A DNA stretch of 64,000 nucleotides from Halomonas sp. M4R1S46. Lineage in GTDB: Bacteria > Pseudomonadota > Gammaproteobacteria > Pseudomonadales > Halomonadaceae. The notes below the pieces were generated by a model that saw only the letters and a program-made list of their open reading frames with translations, ran no database searches and was not told where the DNA came from. Location of the stretch: assembly GCF_025725685.1 (NCBI RefSeq), contig NZ_CP107008.1:930001-994000 (forward strand). Direction: 5' to 3'. Shown piece by piece: positions 32,208-41,351 of the stretch. Every line of letters begins with the position of its first letter. The first letter of the stretch is position 1. A program made the translations under genes and the position numbers.

Positions 32208-33014
32208 ATGACCGTATCCCCCGAGACCCCGACCATCCTGACCCGCATCCTGGCGCGCAAGGACGAGGAGGTCGCCGAGCGCCAACGGGCCGTGCCGGAG
32301 GCCGAACTGTTGCGCCTGGCCGCCGAGCAATCCGCCCCGCGGGGGTTCGTGGCGGCCCTGGATGAGCGCATCCGCGACGGCGATCCCGGTGTCATCGCCG
32401 AGATCAAGAAGGCGTCGCCATCCAGGGGAGTGATCCGCGAGGATTTCCATCCCGGCGAGATCGCCGAGCGCTACGCCGCCGGCGGGGCGGCCTGCCTGTC
32501 GGTGCTCACCGACGCCGACTTCTTCCAGGGCCACGAGGACTTCCTGATCGAGGCCCGAGAGGCCTGCGCGCTGCCGGTGATCCGCAAGGACTTCATCACC
32601 CACGGCTACCAGGTCAGCGAGGCCCGGGCGATCGGCGCCGACTGTATCCTGCTGATCGTCGCCGCCCTGGACGATGAGCGCCTGGCGGAGCTTCACCGCC
32701 AGGCGACCGAGCTCGGCATGGACGTGCTGGTCGAGGTCCACGATGCCCGGGAACTCGAACGCGCCCTGGTGCTGGACCTGCGCCTGGTGGGCATCAACAA
32801 CCGCGACCTGCACACCTTCGACACCCGGCTCGAGACCACCCTGGAGCTGCTCGAGCGCATTCCCCCCGAGGTCACCGTGATCACCGAATCCGGCATCCAC
32901 ACCCGTGGCGACGTGCTGCGCATGCGCGAGCACGATGTCCACGGCTTCCTGGTGGGTGAGGCCTTCATGCGTCGCGAGGACCCCGGCGAGGCCCTGCGCG
33001 AGCTGTTCTTCTAG
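32208..33014 (+). CDS. trpC: Indole-3-glycerol phosphate synthase
   Basis: 268 residues, monofunctional TIM barrel without a fused TrpF. Marks are EIKKASPSRGVIREDFHP (catalytic Glu/Lys), CLSVLTDADFFQG, VIRKDFITHGYQV, GINNRDLHTF and ITESGIHTRGDV. It closes the trpGDC unit; trpF and trpBA must be elsewhere. Confidence 0.97.
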   Translation: MTVSPETPTILTRILARKDEEVAERQRAVPEAELLRLAAEQSAPRGFVAALDERIRDGDPGVIAEIKKASPSRGVIREDFHPGEIAERYAAGGAACLSVLTDADFFQGHEDFLIEAREACALPVIRKDFITHGYQVSEARAIGADCILLIVAALDDERLAELHRQATELGMDVLVEVHDARELERALVLDLRLVGINNRDLHTFDTRLETTLELLERIPPEVTVITESGIHTRGDVLRMREHDVHGFLVGEAFMRREDPGEALRELFF

Positions 33015-33038
33015 GCGGCTGCCTTCCGTCCGCCTCCG

Positions 33039-33070
33039 CTCGCCCCGGCCGCTCACGCAGCCGGGGCGAG
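33039..33070. terminator. Hairpin between convergent trpC and the antiporter gene
   Basis: CTCGCCCCGGC (33039-33049) pairs with GCCGGGGCGAG (33060-33070), an 11-bp stem between two convergent genes. No T-tract. Confidence 0.5.
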
Positions 33071-33088
33071 CCCGTTCCGGGCCGGGGG

Positions 33089-34906
33089 TCAGCTTGCCGG
33101 CGGGGCCTGGCGCGCGGGGGAGTCGGCGAAGATCAGGCTGACCAGGGTGTCCCCCCGCCTCGGGGTCAGGCCGCCCTCGGCGGTGGCCAGGCGCACCCGG
33201 CCGGATGGACCGATGCACAGCAGCGGCAGCCAGCGATTGCCGTGGGCGTTGCGCTGCTCCTCAAGCCGTGTCTTCTCGCTGAAGCGCAGGCGCTGTACTT
33301 CGCCCCCCTCGGCGACCAGCCGGGACAGCTTGGCGAAGGTCACGTCGCGACCGAACAGCAGCGGCAGGTGGTCCAGGGCCTGGCCGTGGGGACGGTTGGC
33401 GCGGCGTCCCTCATCGACGGCCAGCCGGAAGACCCGGTCGCGGCCCAGCAGGTGCTCGAAGTGCAGCGCCGCCAGGTCGTTGAGTTCGCGGTAGGGGGAG
33501 AGCGGCAGCAGGTAGCCGATGCCGCTGAGCTCCAGGTGCTGGGCGGCATGCTCCGAGAGCGGGTCGCCGTAGTAGGTGGTCAGGCCCGCCCGCTGGGCGA
33601 GCTGGATGGCGTCCCAGCTGCTGTCGGCCAGCACCACGCTGACCCCGGCCGCCTGCAGCTGGCAGCCTACCTCGCGTGCCACTTGGTTGGCGCCGATGAT
33701 CAGCACGCCGTCGGGGGAGGGGCGCTGTACCCCCAGCCAGTGGGCCAGGGGCCGCGACAGCAGGCTCTGACTCACCACGGTGCTGATGATCACCAGGAAG
33801 GTGACCGGCACCAGCATCTCGGCACCGGCCACGCCGATCTCCTCGAGGCGCAGGGCGAACAGCGAGGCCGTGGCCGCCGCGACGATTCCCCGGGGCGAGA
33901 TGAAGGCCAGCAGCGCCTTCTCGCGTAGCTCCAGGCGACTTCCCAGGGTGCACAGCCACACCGCCAGCGGGCGGGCGACCCCCACCAGCACGGCGAGGAA
34001 GGCCCAGGCCGGCCAGCCCAGCAGCGCCAGCTGCTCCACCGTCAGCCGCGCGGCGAGCAGGATGAACAGCCCCGAGATCAGCAGCACCGACAGGGTTTCC
34101 TTGAACTCGATGATCGGCCGGGTCGGCACGCCCCGCATGTTGGCCAGCCAGGCGCCCATCACCGTCACGGTCAGCAGCCCCGACTCGTGGAACAGCAGGT
34201 TGGACAGCGAAAACAGCGCCAGCATCATCATCAGGGTGCCGAAGCTGTGCAACTGGCGGGGCAGCCAGTAGCGGCGCAGTACCTGGCCCCACAGGTGGCC
34301 GCCGGCGATGCCCAGCCCGAAGCCGATCAGCGCGGTCTTGCCGAACAGCAGCAGGGTCTGGGTGGCGGCCTCGCTGCCCGAGCCCAGGGCCACGAACTCG
34401 TAGACCAGCACCGCGCCGATCGCGCCCACCGGGTCGATCAGGATGCCCTCCCAGCGCAGGATCTGGGTGAGATGCTCCCGGGCGCGCAGGGTCTGCAGCA
34501 TCGGCAGGATCACCGTGGGACCGGTGACCACCAGCAGCGCCCCCAGCACGCTGGCCATCTCCCAGGACAGCGCCAGCAGGTAGTGTGCCGAGACGGTGGC
34601 GATCACCCCGGTGATCAGGGCGCCCCCCGTCACCAGGCGGCGCACGGTCTGGCCATGCCCGCCCAGTTCCCGGAAGTTCAACGTCAGGCTGCCCTCGAAG
34701 AGGATCACCGCCACCGCCAGGGAGACCAGCGGGAACAGCAGGTCGCCGAACAGCGCATCGGGGTCGAGCAGCCCGGTGACCGGCCCCGCGGCGATGCCGG
34801 CCACCAGCAACATCAGGATCGCCGGCAGCTTCAGCTGCCAGGCGAGCCATTGGCAGATCAGCGCCAGCAGGCCGATCGCCGCCAGGTCGAGGCCGGCATG
34901 CTCCAT
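33089..34906 (-). CDS. CPA1-family cation:proton antiporter with C-terminal RCK-like domain
   Basis: 605 residues. The N-terminal ~400 residues are a Na/H-exchanger fold of about 12 helices, with VTGPTVILPML and the ion-site WEGILIDPVGAIGAVL. The segment ISPRGIVAAATASLFALRL is typical of the CPA1 YjcE/NhaP group. A Rossmann-type RCK (TrkA-N-like) domain begins at GVLIIGANQVAREVGCQL, followed by a TrkA-C-like tail ending RRGDTLVSLI. It probably exports Na or K against protons under nucleotide control, important in a halophile. Substrate not predictable. Confidence 0.88.
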   Translation of the reverse strand: MEHAGLDLAAIGLLALICQWLAWQLKLPAILMLLVAGIAAGPVTGLLDPDALFGDLLFPLVSLAVAVILFEGSLTLNFRELGGHGQTVRRLVTGGALITGVIATVSAHYLLALSWEMASVLGALLVVTGPTVILPMLQTLRAREHLTQILRWEGILIDPVGAIGAVLVYEFVALGSGSEAATQTLLLFGKTALIGFGLGIAGGHLWGQVLRRYWLPRQLHSFGTLMMMLALFSLSNLLFHESGLLTVTVMGAWLANMRGVPTRPIIEFKETLSVLLISGLFILLAARLTVEQLALLGWPAWAFLAVLVGVARPLAVWLCTLGSRLELREKALLAFISPRGIVAAATASLFALRLEEIGVAGAEMLVPVTFLVIISTVVSQSLLSRPLAHWLGVQRPSPDGVLIIGANQVAREVGCQLQAAGVSVVLADSSWDAIQLAQRAGLTTYYGDPLSEHAAQHLELSGIGYLLPLSPYRELNDLAALHFEHLLGRDRVFRLAVDEGRRANRPHGQALDHLPLLFGRDVTFAKLSRLVAEGGEVQRLRFSEKTRLEEQRNAHGNRWLPLLCIGPSGRVRLATAEGGLTPRRGDTLVSLIFADSPARQAPPAS

Positions 34907-35002
34907 CGTCGTCGCGCTCCGTTGGATGAAAGGGCGCGAAGCCTAGCGCCGCCGGCCGTCACATGCAATCCATGGGCGCGATGAAGGATGTCCATGCCGA
35001 TT

Positions 35003-35203
35003 TCAGCGCTGCCACCACCACAGGATCAGCGAGAGCACCGCACTGATCAGCAGCATGGTGGTGAGGGGGAAGTGGATGGTGGTGTTGCCGCGGCGGATCA
35101 GGATGTCGCCCGGCAGGTGCCCGAGGGGCAGCCTGCCGAGCCAGGGCCAGAGGACTCCGGCGGCGACCAGCAGCAGGCCGATAAGGATCAGGGGCTTCGA
35201 CAT
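35003..35203 (-). CDS. DUF2905 family small membrane protein
   Basis: 66 residues. Two membrane helices (LILIGLLLVAAGVLWPWL and LTTMLLISAVLSLILWWW) flank the conserved LGHLPGDILIRRGNTTIHFP. This pattern is diagnostic of DUF2905; function unknown. AAGGAGG lies just before ATG 35203. Confidence 0.9.
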   Translation of the reverse strand: MSKPLILIGLLLVAAGVLWPWLGRLPLGHLPGDILIRRGNTTIHFPLTTMLLISAVLSLILWWWQR

Positions 35204-35261
35204 CTCGCCTCCTTCTTGCCGGGGCTGTTCAGGCGACCGTTCCCGGGATGCCGGACCATCG

Positions 35262-35400
35262 AGGAGGCGCTGTGAACCCTTCCCTGGGCGCTACCGACGC
35301 CCTGCGGCGCTCTCGCGTCCGGCTCCGCTTGCAGGGCCGGTGCTGGCCATCCCTGGCCAGCCCGTTCGGAGCCGTGCTCCTCACCCCTGGCGTAGGACCT
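35262..35400 (+). repeat. Dispersed hairpin repeat, copy A (intergenic)
   Basis: Starts GGCGCTGTGAACCC, then TTCCCTGGGCGCTAC, GCCCTGCGGCGCT, CCGCTTGCAGG, and hairpin GCTGGCC-ATCCCT-GGCCAGC (35342-35361), then CCCGTTCGG. Copy C (49451-49566, opposite strand) matches module by module; copy B (36995-37054) keeps the first module and the hairpin only. This copy lies just behind the stop of the ydiJ-like gene. It accounts for most of the 246-base gap at 35204-35449. Confidence 0.75.
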
Positions 35401-35449
35401 CCTCTGTGAACAGTCGCCTGCGCCCCTGTGGTGTGCCGTGTCTAACTGT

Positions 35450-38400
35450 TCAGCCGGCCCGGCGCATCGCCTCCAGCAGGCCCTGCAGCGGATGGGGCAG
35501 GGCGGTATCCGAGAGCCGCCGGGCCTGGCTGCGGCAGGAATAGCCGCTGGCCAGCAGGCGGTCGGCATTGCTCGGGTCCTCCACCCGCGGCTGCCAGGAC
35601 TGGGCGTAGATGGTCGCCGAGGTGTCGCGGTTGCGCGCCTCGTGGCCATAGGTGCCGGACATCCCGCAGCAGCCCGTGGCCAGCACCTCGAGCTCGAGGC
35701 CGAAGGCGGCGAATACTTGCTGCCAGGCCTTGGGCGTGCCCGGGGCGTTGGTCGTCTCGGTGCAGTGGGCGAGCAGCCGATAGCCCGGGTCGTCGAGGTC
35801 GAGGCCCGCCGGTGCCAGGGCCGGCGCCCGCTCGACCAGCCACTCCGGCAGCAGTTGGACCTCGGGCACGGCCGTCTCGCCCAGTGCCTTCACGTATTCC
35901 TGGCGGTAGGTCAGGGTCATCGCCGGGTCGATGCCGACCAGCGGCACCCCGAAGGCGGCCAGGGTCTCGAGCCGCTTCGCCTGCTTCGCCGCGGTGCGCT
36001 CGAAGGCGCCGAGGAAGCCCTGGACGTGCAGCGGCTTGCCGTTGGGGGCGAAGGGCGCGACGAACACTCGCACCTCGAGGCGCTCGAGCAGCTCGACGAC
36101 GTCCATCACCAGCTTGGACTCGAAGTAGCTGGTGAAGGCGTCCTGCACCAGCACCACGCTGCGTGCCTTCTGGGCCTCGCTGAGCCGGCCGAGCGTGGTC
36201 GGCGTGGCCGGGGCCACGCCCCAGGCGGCGAGCTGCTTGTCGAGGCGGGCCCGGGACAGCCGGGGGCTGTCGACCATGCCGATGGGCCCGGCCAGCAGGC
36301 GATCCACCAGGCGGCTGCCCAGGGCGGCGTTGTAGAGCGGCGCCACGGGAGCGAGATACGGCACCATGAACTCCAGCCCGCCGATCAGGTAGTCGCGCAC
36401 GGGACGCAGGTAGCGGCCGTGGTAGACCTCCAGGAACTGCGAGCGGAAGGTCGGCACGTTGACCTTCACCGGGCACTGGCCGGCGCAGGACTTGCAGGCC
36501 AGGCAGCCGGCCATGGCGTCGTAGACCTCGTGGGAGAAGTCGGCCGCGCCGCGGCGCCGGGCCAGGGTGTTCTTCAGTTTCCCGGGGAAGGCCTTGACGG
36601 CCCCCCAGGCGCCCTCGGCCCGCTGCTGCCTGGCCGCCTCGACCACGTCGACGCCGGCATGGCCCTGCAGGCGCAGCCATTCGCGCATCAGGCTGGCGCG
36701 GCCCTTGGGCGAGTGGACGCGCTCGCGGGTGGCCTTCCAGGACGGGCACATGGCGTCATTCGGGTCGTAGTTGTAGCAGGCGCCGTTGCCGTTGCAGTAG
36801 ACGGCGTCGCCGTGGGCCTGCCAGACCCGCTCGTCGATCTGGCGGTCGAGCTGGCCGCGGGTCGGCACGCCATCGATGGTCAGCAGCCCCGGATCGACCC
36901 ACTTGACCGGCTGTTCCTCGGTGGCCTGTTCCGTGGCGGCGTCGGGCGGGCCAAGGGCGCCGACCCTGGTGGATGGGGCTATATCGGGGGCAGGCCTCCG
37001 CGAAGGCGCTGTGAACCCCTCCCTGGGCGCTACATTTGCCATCCCTGGCAAATGACCTTCGCTGCGACCTGCCCTCGATGCCCCCTCGTCGGAGAGGGTC
37101 TGGATAGGCGCGCTATAGGGCGTCGCGATCTTGCCCGGATTGAGCTGGTTATGCGGGTCGAAGGCGGCCTTGAGCCGCTGCAGGCTGGGGTAGAGCGGGC
37201 CGAAGAAGGCCGGGGCGTACTCGGAGCGCACGCCCTTGCCGTGCTCGCCCCACAGCAGGCCGCCGTACTTCTGCGTCAGCGCGGCGACCGCGTCGGAGAT
37301 CTCGCGGATCATCCGCTCGTCGGCCGGGTCCTTCATGTCCAGCGCCGGTCGCACGTGGAGCACCCCGGCGTCGACGTGGCCGAACATGCCGTAGGCCAGG
37401 CCGCGGGCGTCGAGCAGGGCGCGGAACTCGGCGATGTAGTCGGCCAGGTGTTCCGGCGGTACCGCGGTGTCCTCGACGAAGGGCAGCGGGCGCTTCTCGC
37501 CCTGGACGTTGCCGAGCAGGCCCACGGCGCGCTTGCGCATGCCGTAGACCCGGGCGATCGCCTCGCGGCCCACGGCCTGGGTAGCGCCCAGGCGTTCGAC
37601 GCTGGCGTCGTCTTCCAGGTGACGGCAGAAGGCGGCGACCCGCTCGGCCAGGCGCGCGGGGTCGTCGTCGTTGAACTCGACCAGGTTGATGCCGTGGGTC
37701 GGGGTCTCGCCGGTCTCCGGGAAGAACTCGGCGACGCTGTCCCAGACGAAGTCCCGCTGGGCCAGGCCCAGCACCGTGTCGTCCACCGTCTCGATGGAGG
37801 TCGGCGCCGCACGGCTCGCCATCAGCGCCTTGGCGTCGCGCAGGGCGTCCATGAAGCCGGCGTAGCGCACGTTGACCAGGGTCGAGTGTTTCGGGATCGG
37901 CAGCACGTTGAGCACCGCCTCGCTGGTCAAGGCCAGCGACCCCTCGGCGCCGCACAGCACGCTGTTGAGGTCGAACCTGCCGTCCGCGGTGCGCAGGTGG
38001 GCGAGGTCGTAGCCGGTCAGGCAGCGGTTGAGCGGCGGGAAGGTCTCGCGGATGCGCTCGCGCTCGCGGTCGATGATCTCGCGGGCCACCCGGTGCACCC
38101 GGCCCACGGCGTCGTCGCGCACACACAGGGCGTCGAGCTCGGCCTCGTCCACCGGCCGGGTGGTCAGGCGCTCGCCGCCGAGCAGCACGCTGTCGAGCTC
38201 GAGGACGTGATCGCGGGTCTTGCCGTACTCGCAGCTGCCCTGGCCGCTGGCATCGGTGGCGATCATGCCGCCGAGGGTCGCGCGGTTGGAGGTGGAGAGC
38301 TCCGGGGCGAAGAACAGCCCGTGGGGCTCGAGCGCGGCGTTGAGCTGGTCCTTGACCACCCCGGCCTGGACGCGCACCCGACGCGCCTCGACGTCGATGT

Positions 38401-38749
38401 CGAGGATGGCGGTCATGTGCCGGGAGACATCGACCACCAGGCCATCGGTGAGCGACTGGCCGTTGGTGCCGGTGCCGCCGCCGCGTGGCGCCAGCACCAC
38501 CCGGCGGAAGGCCTCGCGGCCGGCCAGCCGGGCGATCCGTTCCAGGTCGGCCACGCCCCGGGGATAGAGCACCGCCTGGGGCAGGCGCTGGTAGAGGGAG
38601 TTGTCGGTGGCCAGGACCGTGCGGTTGGCGTAGTCCGGGGCGATCTCGCCCTCGAAGCCGGCGTCCGCCAGGGCCTCGAGGAAGCGCAGATAGGGGGCGT
38701 CGGCTTGTCCGTGGGGGGGCGCGTGTGCGGTGTCCAGTCGTGCGATCAT
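35450..38749 (-). CDS. ydiJ: YdiJ-type FAD-linked D-2-hydroxyacid (D-2-hydroxyglutarate) dehydrogenase with Fe-S domain
   Basis: 1099 residues. The N-terminal FAD-binding type 4 domain (~20-260) has VLAPRGGGTGTNGQSLTDGL and GQGSCEYGKTRDHVL. The FAD-linked oxidase C-terminal domain (~280-545) ends GHVDAGVLHVRPAL...HNQLNPGKIATP. The Fe-S region includes GCLACKSCAGQCPVKVNVP, and a CCG-type segment reads LATGCCGMSGTYGHEA. E. coli YdiJ is about 1018 residues; the excess here maps largely to residues ~550-608, a low-complexity linker partly encoded by a dispersed repeat (copy B). The preferred start is ATG 38749 (MIARLDTAH). Confidence 0.88.
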   Translation of the reverse strand: MIARLDTAHAPPHGQADAPYLRFLEALADAGFEGEIAPDYANRTVLATDNSLYQRLPQAVLYPRGVADLERIARLAGREAFRRVVLAPRGGGTGTNGQSLTDGLVVDVSRHMTAILDIDVEARRVRVQAGVVKDQLNAALEPHGLFFAPELSTSNRATLGGMIATDASGQGSCEYGKTRDHVLELDSVLLGGERLTTRPVDEAELDALCVRDDAVGRVHRVAREIIDRERERIRETFPPLNRCLTGYDLAHLRTADGRFDLNSVLCGAEGSLALTSEAVLNVLPIPKHSTLVNVRYAGFMDALRDAKALMASRAAPTSIETVDDTVLGLAQRDFVWDSVAEFFPETGETPTHGINLVEFNDDDPARLAERVAAFCRHLEDDASVERLGATQAVGREAIARVYGMRKRAVGLLGNVQGEKRPLPFVEDTAVPPEHLADYIAEFRALLDARGLAYGMFGHVDAGVLHVRPALDMKDPADERMIREISDAVAALTQKYGGLLWGEHGKGVRSEYAPAFFGPLYPSLQRLKAAFDPHNQLNPGKIATPYSAPIQTLSDEGASRAGRSEGHLPGMANVAPREGFTAPSRRPAPDIAPSTRVGALGPPDAATEQATEEQPVKWVDPGLLTIDGVPTRGQLDRQIDERVWQAHGDAVYCNGNGACYNYDPNDAMCPSWKATRERVHSPKGRASLMREWLRLQGHAGVDVVEAARQQRAEGAWGAVKAFPGKLKNTLARRRGAADFSHEVYDAMAGCLACKSCAGQCPVKVNVPTFRSQFLEVYHGRYLRPVRDYLIGGLEFMVPYLAPVAPLYNAALGSRLVDRLLAGPIGMVDSPRLSRARLDKQLAAWGVAPATPTTLGRLSEAQKARSVVLVQDAFTSYFESKLVMDVVELLERLEVRVFVAPFAPNGKPLHVQGFLGAFERTAAKQAKRLETLAAFGVPLVGIDPAMTLTYRQEYVKALGETAVPEVQLLPEWLVERAPALAPAGLDLDDPGYRLLAHCTETTNAPGTPKAWQQVFAAFGLELEVLATGCCGMSGTYGHEARNRDTSATIYAQSWQPRVEDPSNADRLLASGYSCRSQARRLSDTALPHPLQGLLEAMRRAG
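36995..37054 (+). repeat. Dispersed hairpin repeat, copy B, inserted in frame in the ydiJ-like gene
   Basis: Contains GGCGCTGTGAACCCC, TCCCTGGGCGCTAC and the hairpin CATTTGCC-ATCCCT-GGCAAATG (37033-37054). It lies inside the ydiJ-like reading frame (minus strand), which stays open and encodes a Pro/Ala/Ser-rich linker between the FAD-oxidase and Fe-S halves. The loop equals that of copy A, but the stem sequence differs. Confidence 0.75.
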
Positions 38750-38925
38750 GGTATCGGGTCGGTCGCTGTCGCTGCCGTGGGGCGGGCAGGGGGAGAAGGA
38801 GGCCCCTACTGTACCCCGAGACGGCCATGAGGCGCATCCCGGCGCCGCCGGCACGCATAGCACCGGGGCGGGCTTTTGCCTACAATGAGCGCCCTGCTTT
38901 CACCGATACCGACGGACAGGATTCC

Positions 38926-40203
38926 ATGCTCGATCCCAAACTGCTGCGCAGCGACCTCGACGGGGTCGCCCAACGACTGGCCAAGCGAGGCTTCGTGCTC
39001 GATATCGAGCGTCTGGCCGCCCTGGAGTCCCGGCGCCGGGAGCTACAGGCCGAGACCGAACGCCTGCAGAACGAGCGCAATACCCGCTCCAGGGCCATCG
39101 GCAAGGCCAAGGCCGCGGGCGAGGACATCCAGCCCCTGCTCGACGAGGTCAGCGACCTGGGCGAGCGGCTGGACGCCGCCAAGGCGCGCCTCGCCGAGGT
39201 GCAGGCGGAGTGGGACGAGCAGGTCAGCGGCCTGCCCAACCTGCCGCACGAGAGCGTTCCCCAGGGCGACAGCGAGGACGACAACGTCGAGCTGCATCGC
39301 TGGGGCACGCCCCGTCGGCCGGACTTCGCGGTCCGGGATCACGTGGACCTGGGCGCGCTCACCGGGCAGCTCGACTTCGATCTGGCCGCCAAGCTGACCG
39401 GTGCTCGCTTTGCGGTGATGCGCGGTAGCGTCGCTCGGCTGCACCGGGCGCTGACCCAGTTCATGCTCGACAAGCAGACCCTCGAGCATGGCTACGAGGA
39501 GTGCTACGTCCCCTACATGGTGAACGACGACTCGCTGTACGGTACCGGTCAGTTGCCGAAGTTCGGCGAGGACCTGTTCCGGCTGGAGGACGAGCGCGGC
39601 TATCGCCTGATCCCCACCGCCGAGGTGCCGCTGACCAACTTCGTCCGGGACGAGATCCTCGACTTCAAGGCGTTGCCGATGCGCCTGACCGCCCATACGC
39701 CCTGCTTTCGCAGCGAGGCTGGCTCCCATGGCCGGGATACCCGAGGCATGATCCGTCAGCACCAGTTCGACAAGGTCGAGATGGTCCAGCTGGTCGATCC
39801 GGCGACCAGCTACGATACCCTGGAGGAGATGCGCGGCCACGCCGAGGCGATCCTGCAGGCCCTGGACCTGCCCTATCGGGTGGTGACCCTGTGTACCGGT
39901 GACATGGGCTTCGGGGCGGCCAAGACCTACGACCTGGAGGTCTGGCTGCCGAGCCAGGAGACCTATCGGGAGATCTCCTCGATCTCCAACTGCGAGGACT
40001 TCCAGGCGCGGCGCATGCAGGCGCGTTTCCGCCATCCGGAGCAGAAGAAGCCCCAACTGCTGCACACGCTGAACGGTTCCGGCCTGGCGGTGGGGCGCTG
40101 CCTGATCGCGGTGATGGAGAACCACCAGAACGCCGACGGCTCGATCCGCGTGCCCGAGGCGCTGCGGCCCTATATGGGTGGGGTCGACACCGTTAACGTC
40201 TGA
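38926..40203 (+). CDS. serS: Seryl-tRNA synthetase
   Basis: 425 residues. The N-terminal coiled-coil arm for tRNA-Ser (~25-105, ALESRRRELQAETERLQNER) is followed by the class II core with motif 2 (CFRSEAGSHGRDTRGMIRQH) and motif 3 (LNGSGLAVGRCLIAVMENHQ). Length is normal. AGGA precedes ATG 38926; TACAAT (38882-38886 region) may be the -10. Confidence 0.97.
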   Translation: MLDPKLLRSDLDGVAQRLAKRGFVLDIERLAALESRRRELQAETERLQNERNTRSRAIGKAKAAGEDIQPLLDEVSDLGERLDAAKARLAEVQAEWDEQVSGLPNLPHESVPQGDSEDDNVELHRWGTPRRPDFAVRDHVDLGALTGQLDFDLAAKLTGARFAVMRGSVARLHRALTQFMLDKQTLEHGYEECYVPYMVNDDSLYGTGQLPKFGEDLFRLEDERGYRLIPTAEVPLTNFVRDEILDFKALPMRLTAHTPCFRSEAGSHGRDTRGMIRQHQFDKVEMVQLVDPATSYDTLEEMRGHAEAILQALDLPYRVVTLCTGDMGFGAAKTYDLEVWLPSQETYREISSISNCEDFQARRMQARFRHPEQKKPQLLHTLNGSGLAVGRCLIAVMENHQNADGSIRVPEALRPYMGGVDTVNV

Positions 40204-40282
40204 CCCGGCTTCGCCCGGAAGGACGCGGCTGCGTCGCTCGAAGAGCAAAGAGCGGCGCTTCGCCTGGAAGCTGAAAGAAAAA

Positions 40283-40313
40283 ACAACCCCGCCGGGACTC
40301 CCGGTGGGGTTGT
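40283..40313. terminator. Terminator behind serS, shared with the convergent SIMPL gene
   Basis: ACAACCCCGCCGGGA (40283-40297) and TCCCGGTGGGGTTGT (40299-40313) are inverted repeats with one mismatch. An A-run precedes the stem, which reads as a T-run for the minus strand. Confidence 0.75.
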
Positions 40314-40340
40314 GTCGTTGAGGGCCAGTGAAATGCTGGC

Positions 40341-40382
40341 TCACTCTTCACTCTTCACTCTTCACTCTTCACTCTTCACTCT
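40341..40382. repeat. Heptanucleotide tandem repeat TCACTCT x6
   Basis: Six perfect copies of TCACTCT in 42 bases. The last two copies lie inside the 3' end of the SIMPL gene (minus strand), encoding its Ser-Glu-Glu-stop. A change of one unit (7 bases) there would alter the frame and C-terminus. It parallels the heptamer arrays at 14119-14167. Confidence 0.92.
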
Positions 40383-41160
40383 TCTCGTCTTCGATCTCCC
40401 AGCTGACATTGACCGCGGCGTCGATGGTCAGGGTGCCGGGACGGTACTCGGCCGCGCCGCCGCTCTCCCGGGCATCGGCGCTCATGGCCATCATGCGTGG
40501 CTGGAACACCGGGGCCTGCTGCTCGCTCACCGTGCGCACCGGCCCCAGTGCGACGCCCAGGGTCTCGGCCATCAGCCCGGCCTTGTGACGGGCACGCTGC
40601 AGGGCCTTGGTCAGGGCCTCGTCGGTGGCCGCCTCGCGGTCGGCGAGGTCATAGGTCACGCCATCCAGGGCGTTGACGCCGGCCTCGGTGAGGGCGTCGA
40701 GGATCGTCGGCAGGCGTTCGAGGTCATTGACCTCGACCTCGAAGGGGCGCTCGAGGCGGGTCCGGACCAGCGGCGTCGGTTCGCCCTCCTTGCCGGTCCG
40801 GTCATGCAGGACCTCGGGCTGGACCCGCAGCGAGCCGGCCTGGATGGCCTCGCGCTCGAGCCCGGCCGCCTCGAGGGTGCGGATCAGGGTGGCGGCCCGT
40901 TCCTCGAGCCGGCGGCGCGCCTCGGTCAGGGCCTCGGGGTCGGTGCGGGTATCGTCGCGCTGGGCAATGGATGGGGTGCGCTCCCACAGTCGTGCGCTCA
41001 GGGTCGCCTGGTCCGGCACCACCTGGAGCTCGGCCTGGGCCTGGACGTCCAGGCGAGGTGGGGGCGGGGCGTCGGCGGCGGCCGCCATCGGTGGGGCGGT
41101 GAGGAGCAGGGCGGCGAGCAGGCTGCCGGGCAGGCGGGTACGGAGGCGTGACAGGGGCAT
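40369..41160 (-). CDS. SIMPL (DUF541) domain protein, periplasmic
   Basis: 263 residues. A signal peptide (MPLSRLRTRLPGSLLAALLLTAPPMAAAA) is followed by a SIMPL/DUF541 domain: LDVQAQAELQVVPDQATLSARL at the N-terminal strand, ALQRARHKAGLMAETLGVALGPV and the final LTIDAAVNVSWEIE. The family is of unknown function (E. coli YggE). ATG 41160 with AAGGA upstream gives a proper signal peptide; the longer frame would not. The C-terminal end runs into the TCACTCT heptamer array. Confidence 0.85.
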   Translation of the reverse strand: MPLSRLRTRLPGSLLAALLLTAPPMAAAADAPPPPRLDVQAQAELQVVPDQATLSARLWERTPSIAQRDDTRTDPEALTEARRRLEERAATLIRTLEAAGLEREAIQAGSLRVQPEVLHDRTGKEGEPTPLVRTRLERPFEVEVNDLERLPTILDALTEAGVNALDGVTYDLADREAATDEALTKALQRARHKAGLMAETLGVALGPVRTVSEQQAPVFQPRMMAMSADARESGGAAEYRPGTLTIDAAVNVSWEIEDEKSEE

Positions 41161-41351
41161 GGCGCTTTCCTTTTCGCGATGGAGGTGTCGGCTTGGAGCG
41201 ACGCGGCCCGGCAGGGTTCCCCGGCCGGCCACGGCGAGCGATGCTTGTGCAATGGTTGCACGATCCATCCCGCCGCCGAGGGGCGTCGCGTTGTACCCTG
41301 AGCCGTCAGGCGGCATCATGATAACACCCTGAACCGGCGGAGCAGGCGGGC

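Noticed and set aside
30423..33218. A 931-codon minus-strand open frame covering trpG, trpD and trpC
   Set aside because: It is antisense to three well-conserved enzymes, has low-complexity His/Gly/Asp-rich composition and no recognisable domain; typical of long shadow frames in high-GC DNA.
35438..38830. An 1130-codon plus-strand frame opposite the ydiJ-like gene
   Set aside because: Shadow of a real gene on the minus strand whose domains (FAD, Fe-S, CCG) are clear; the antisense product is repetitive and lacks motifs.
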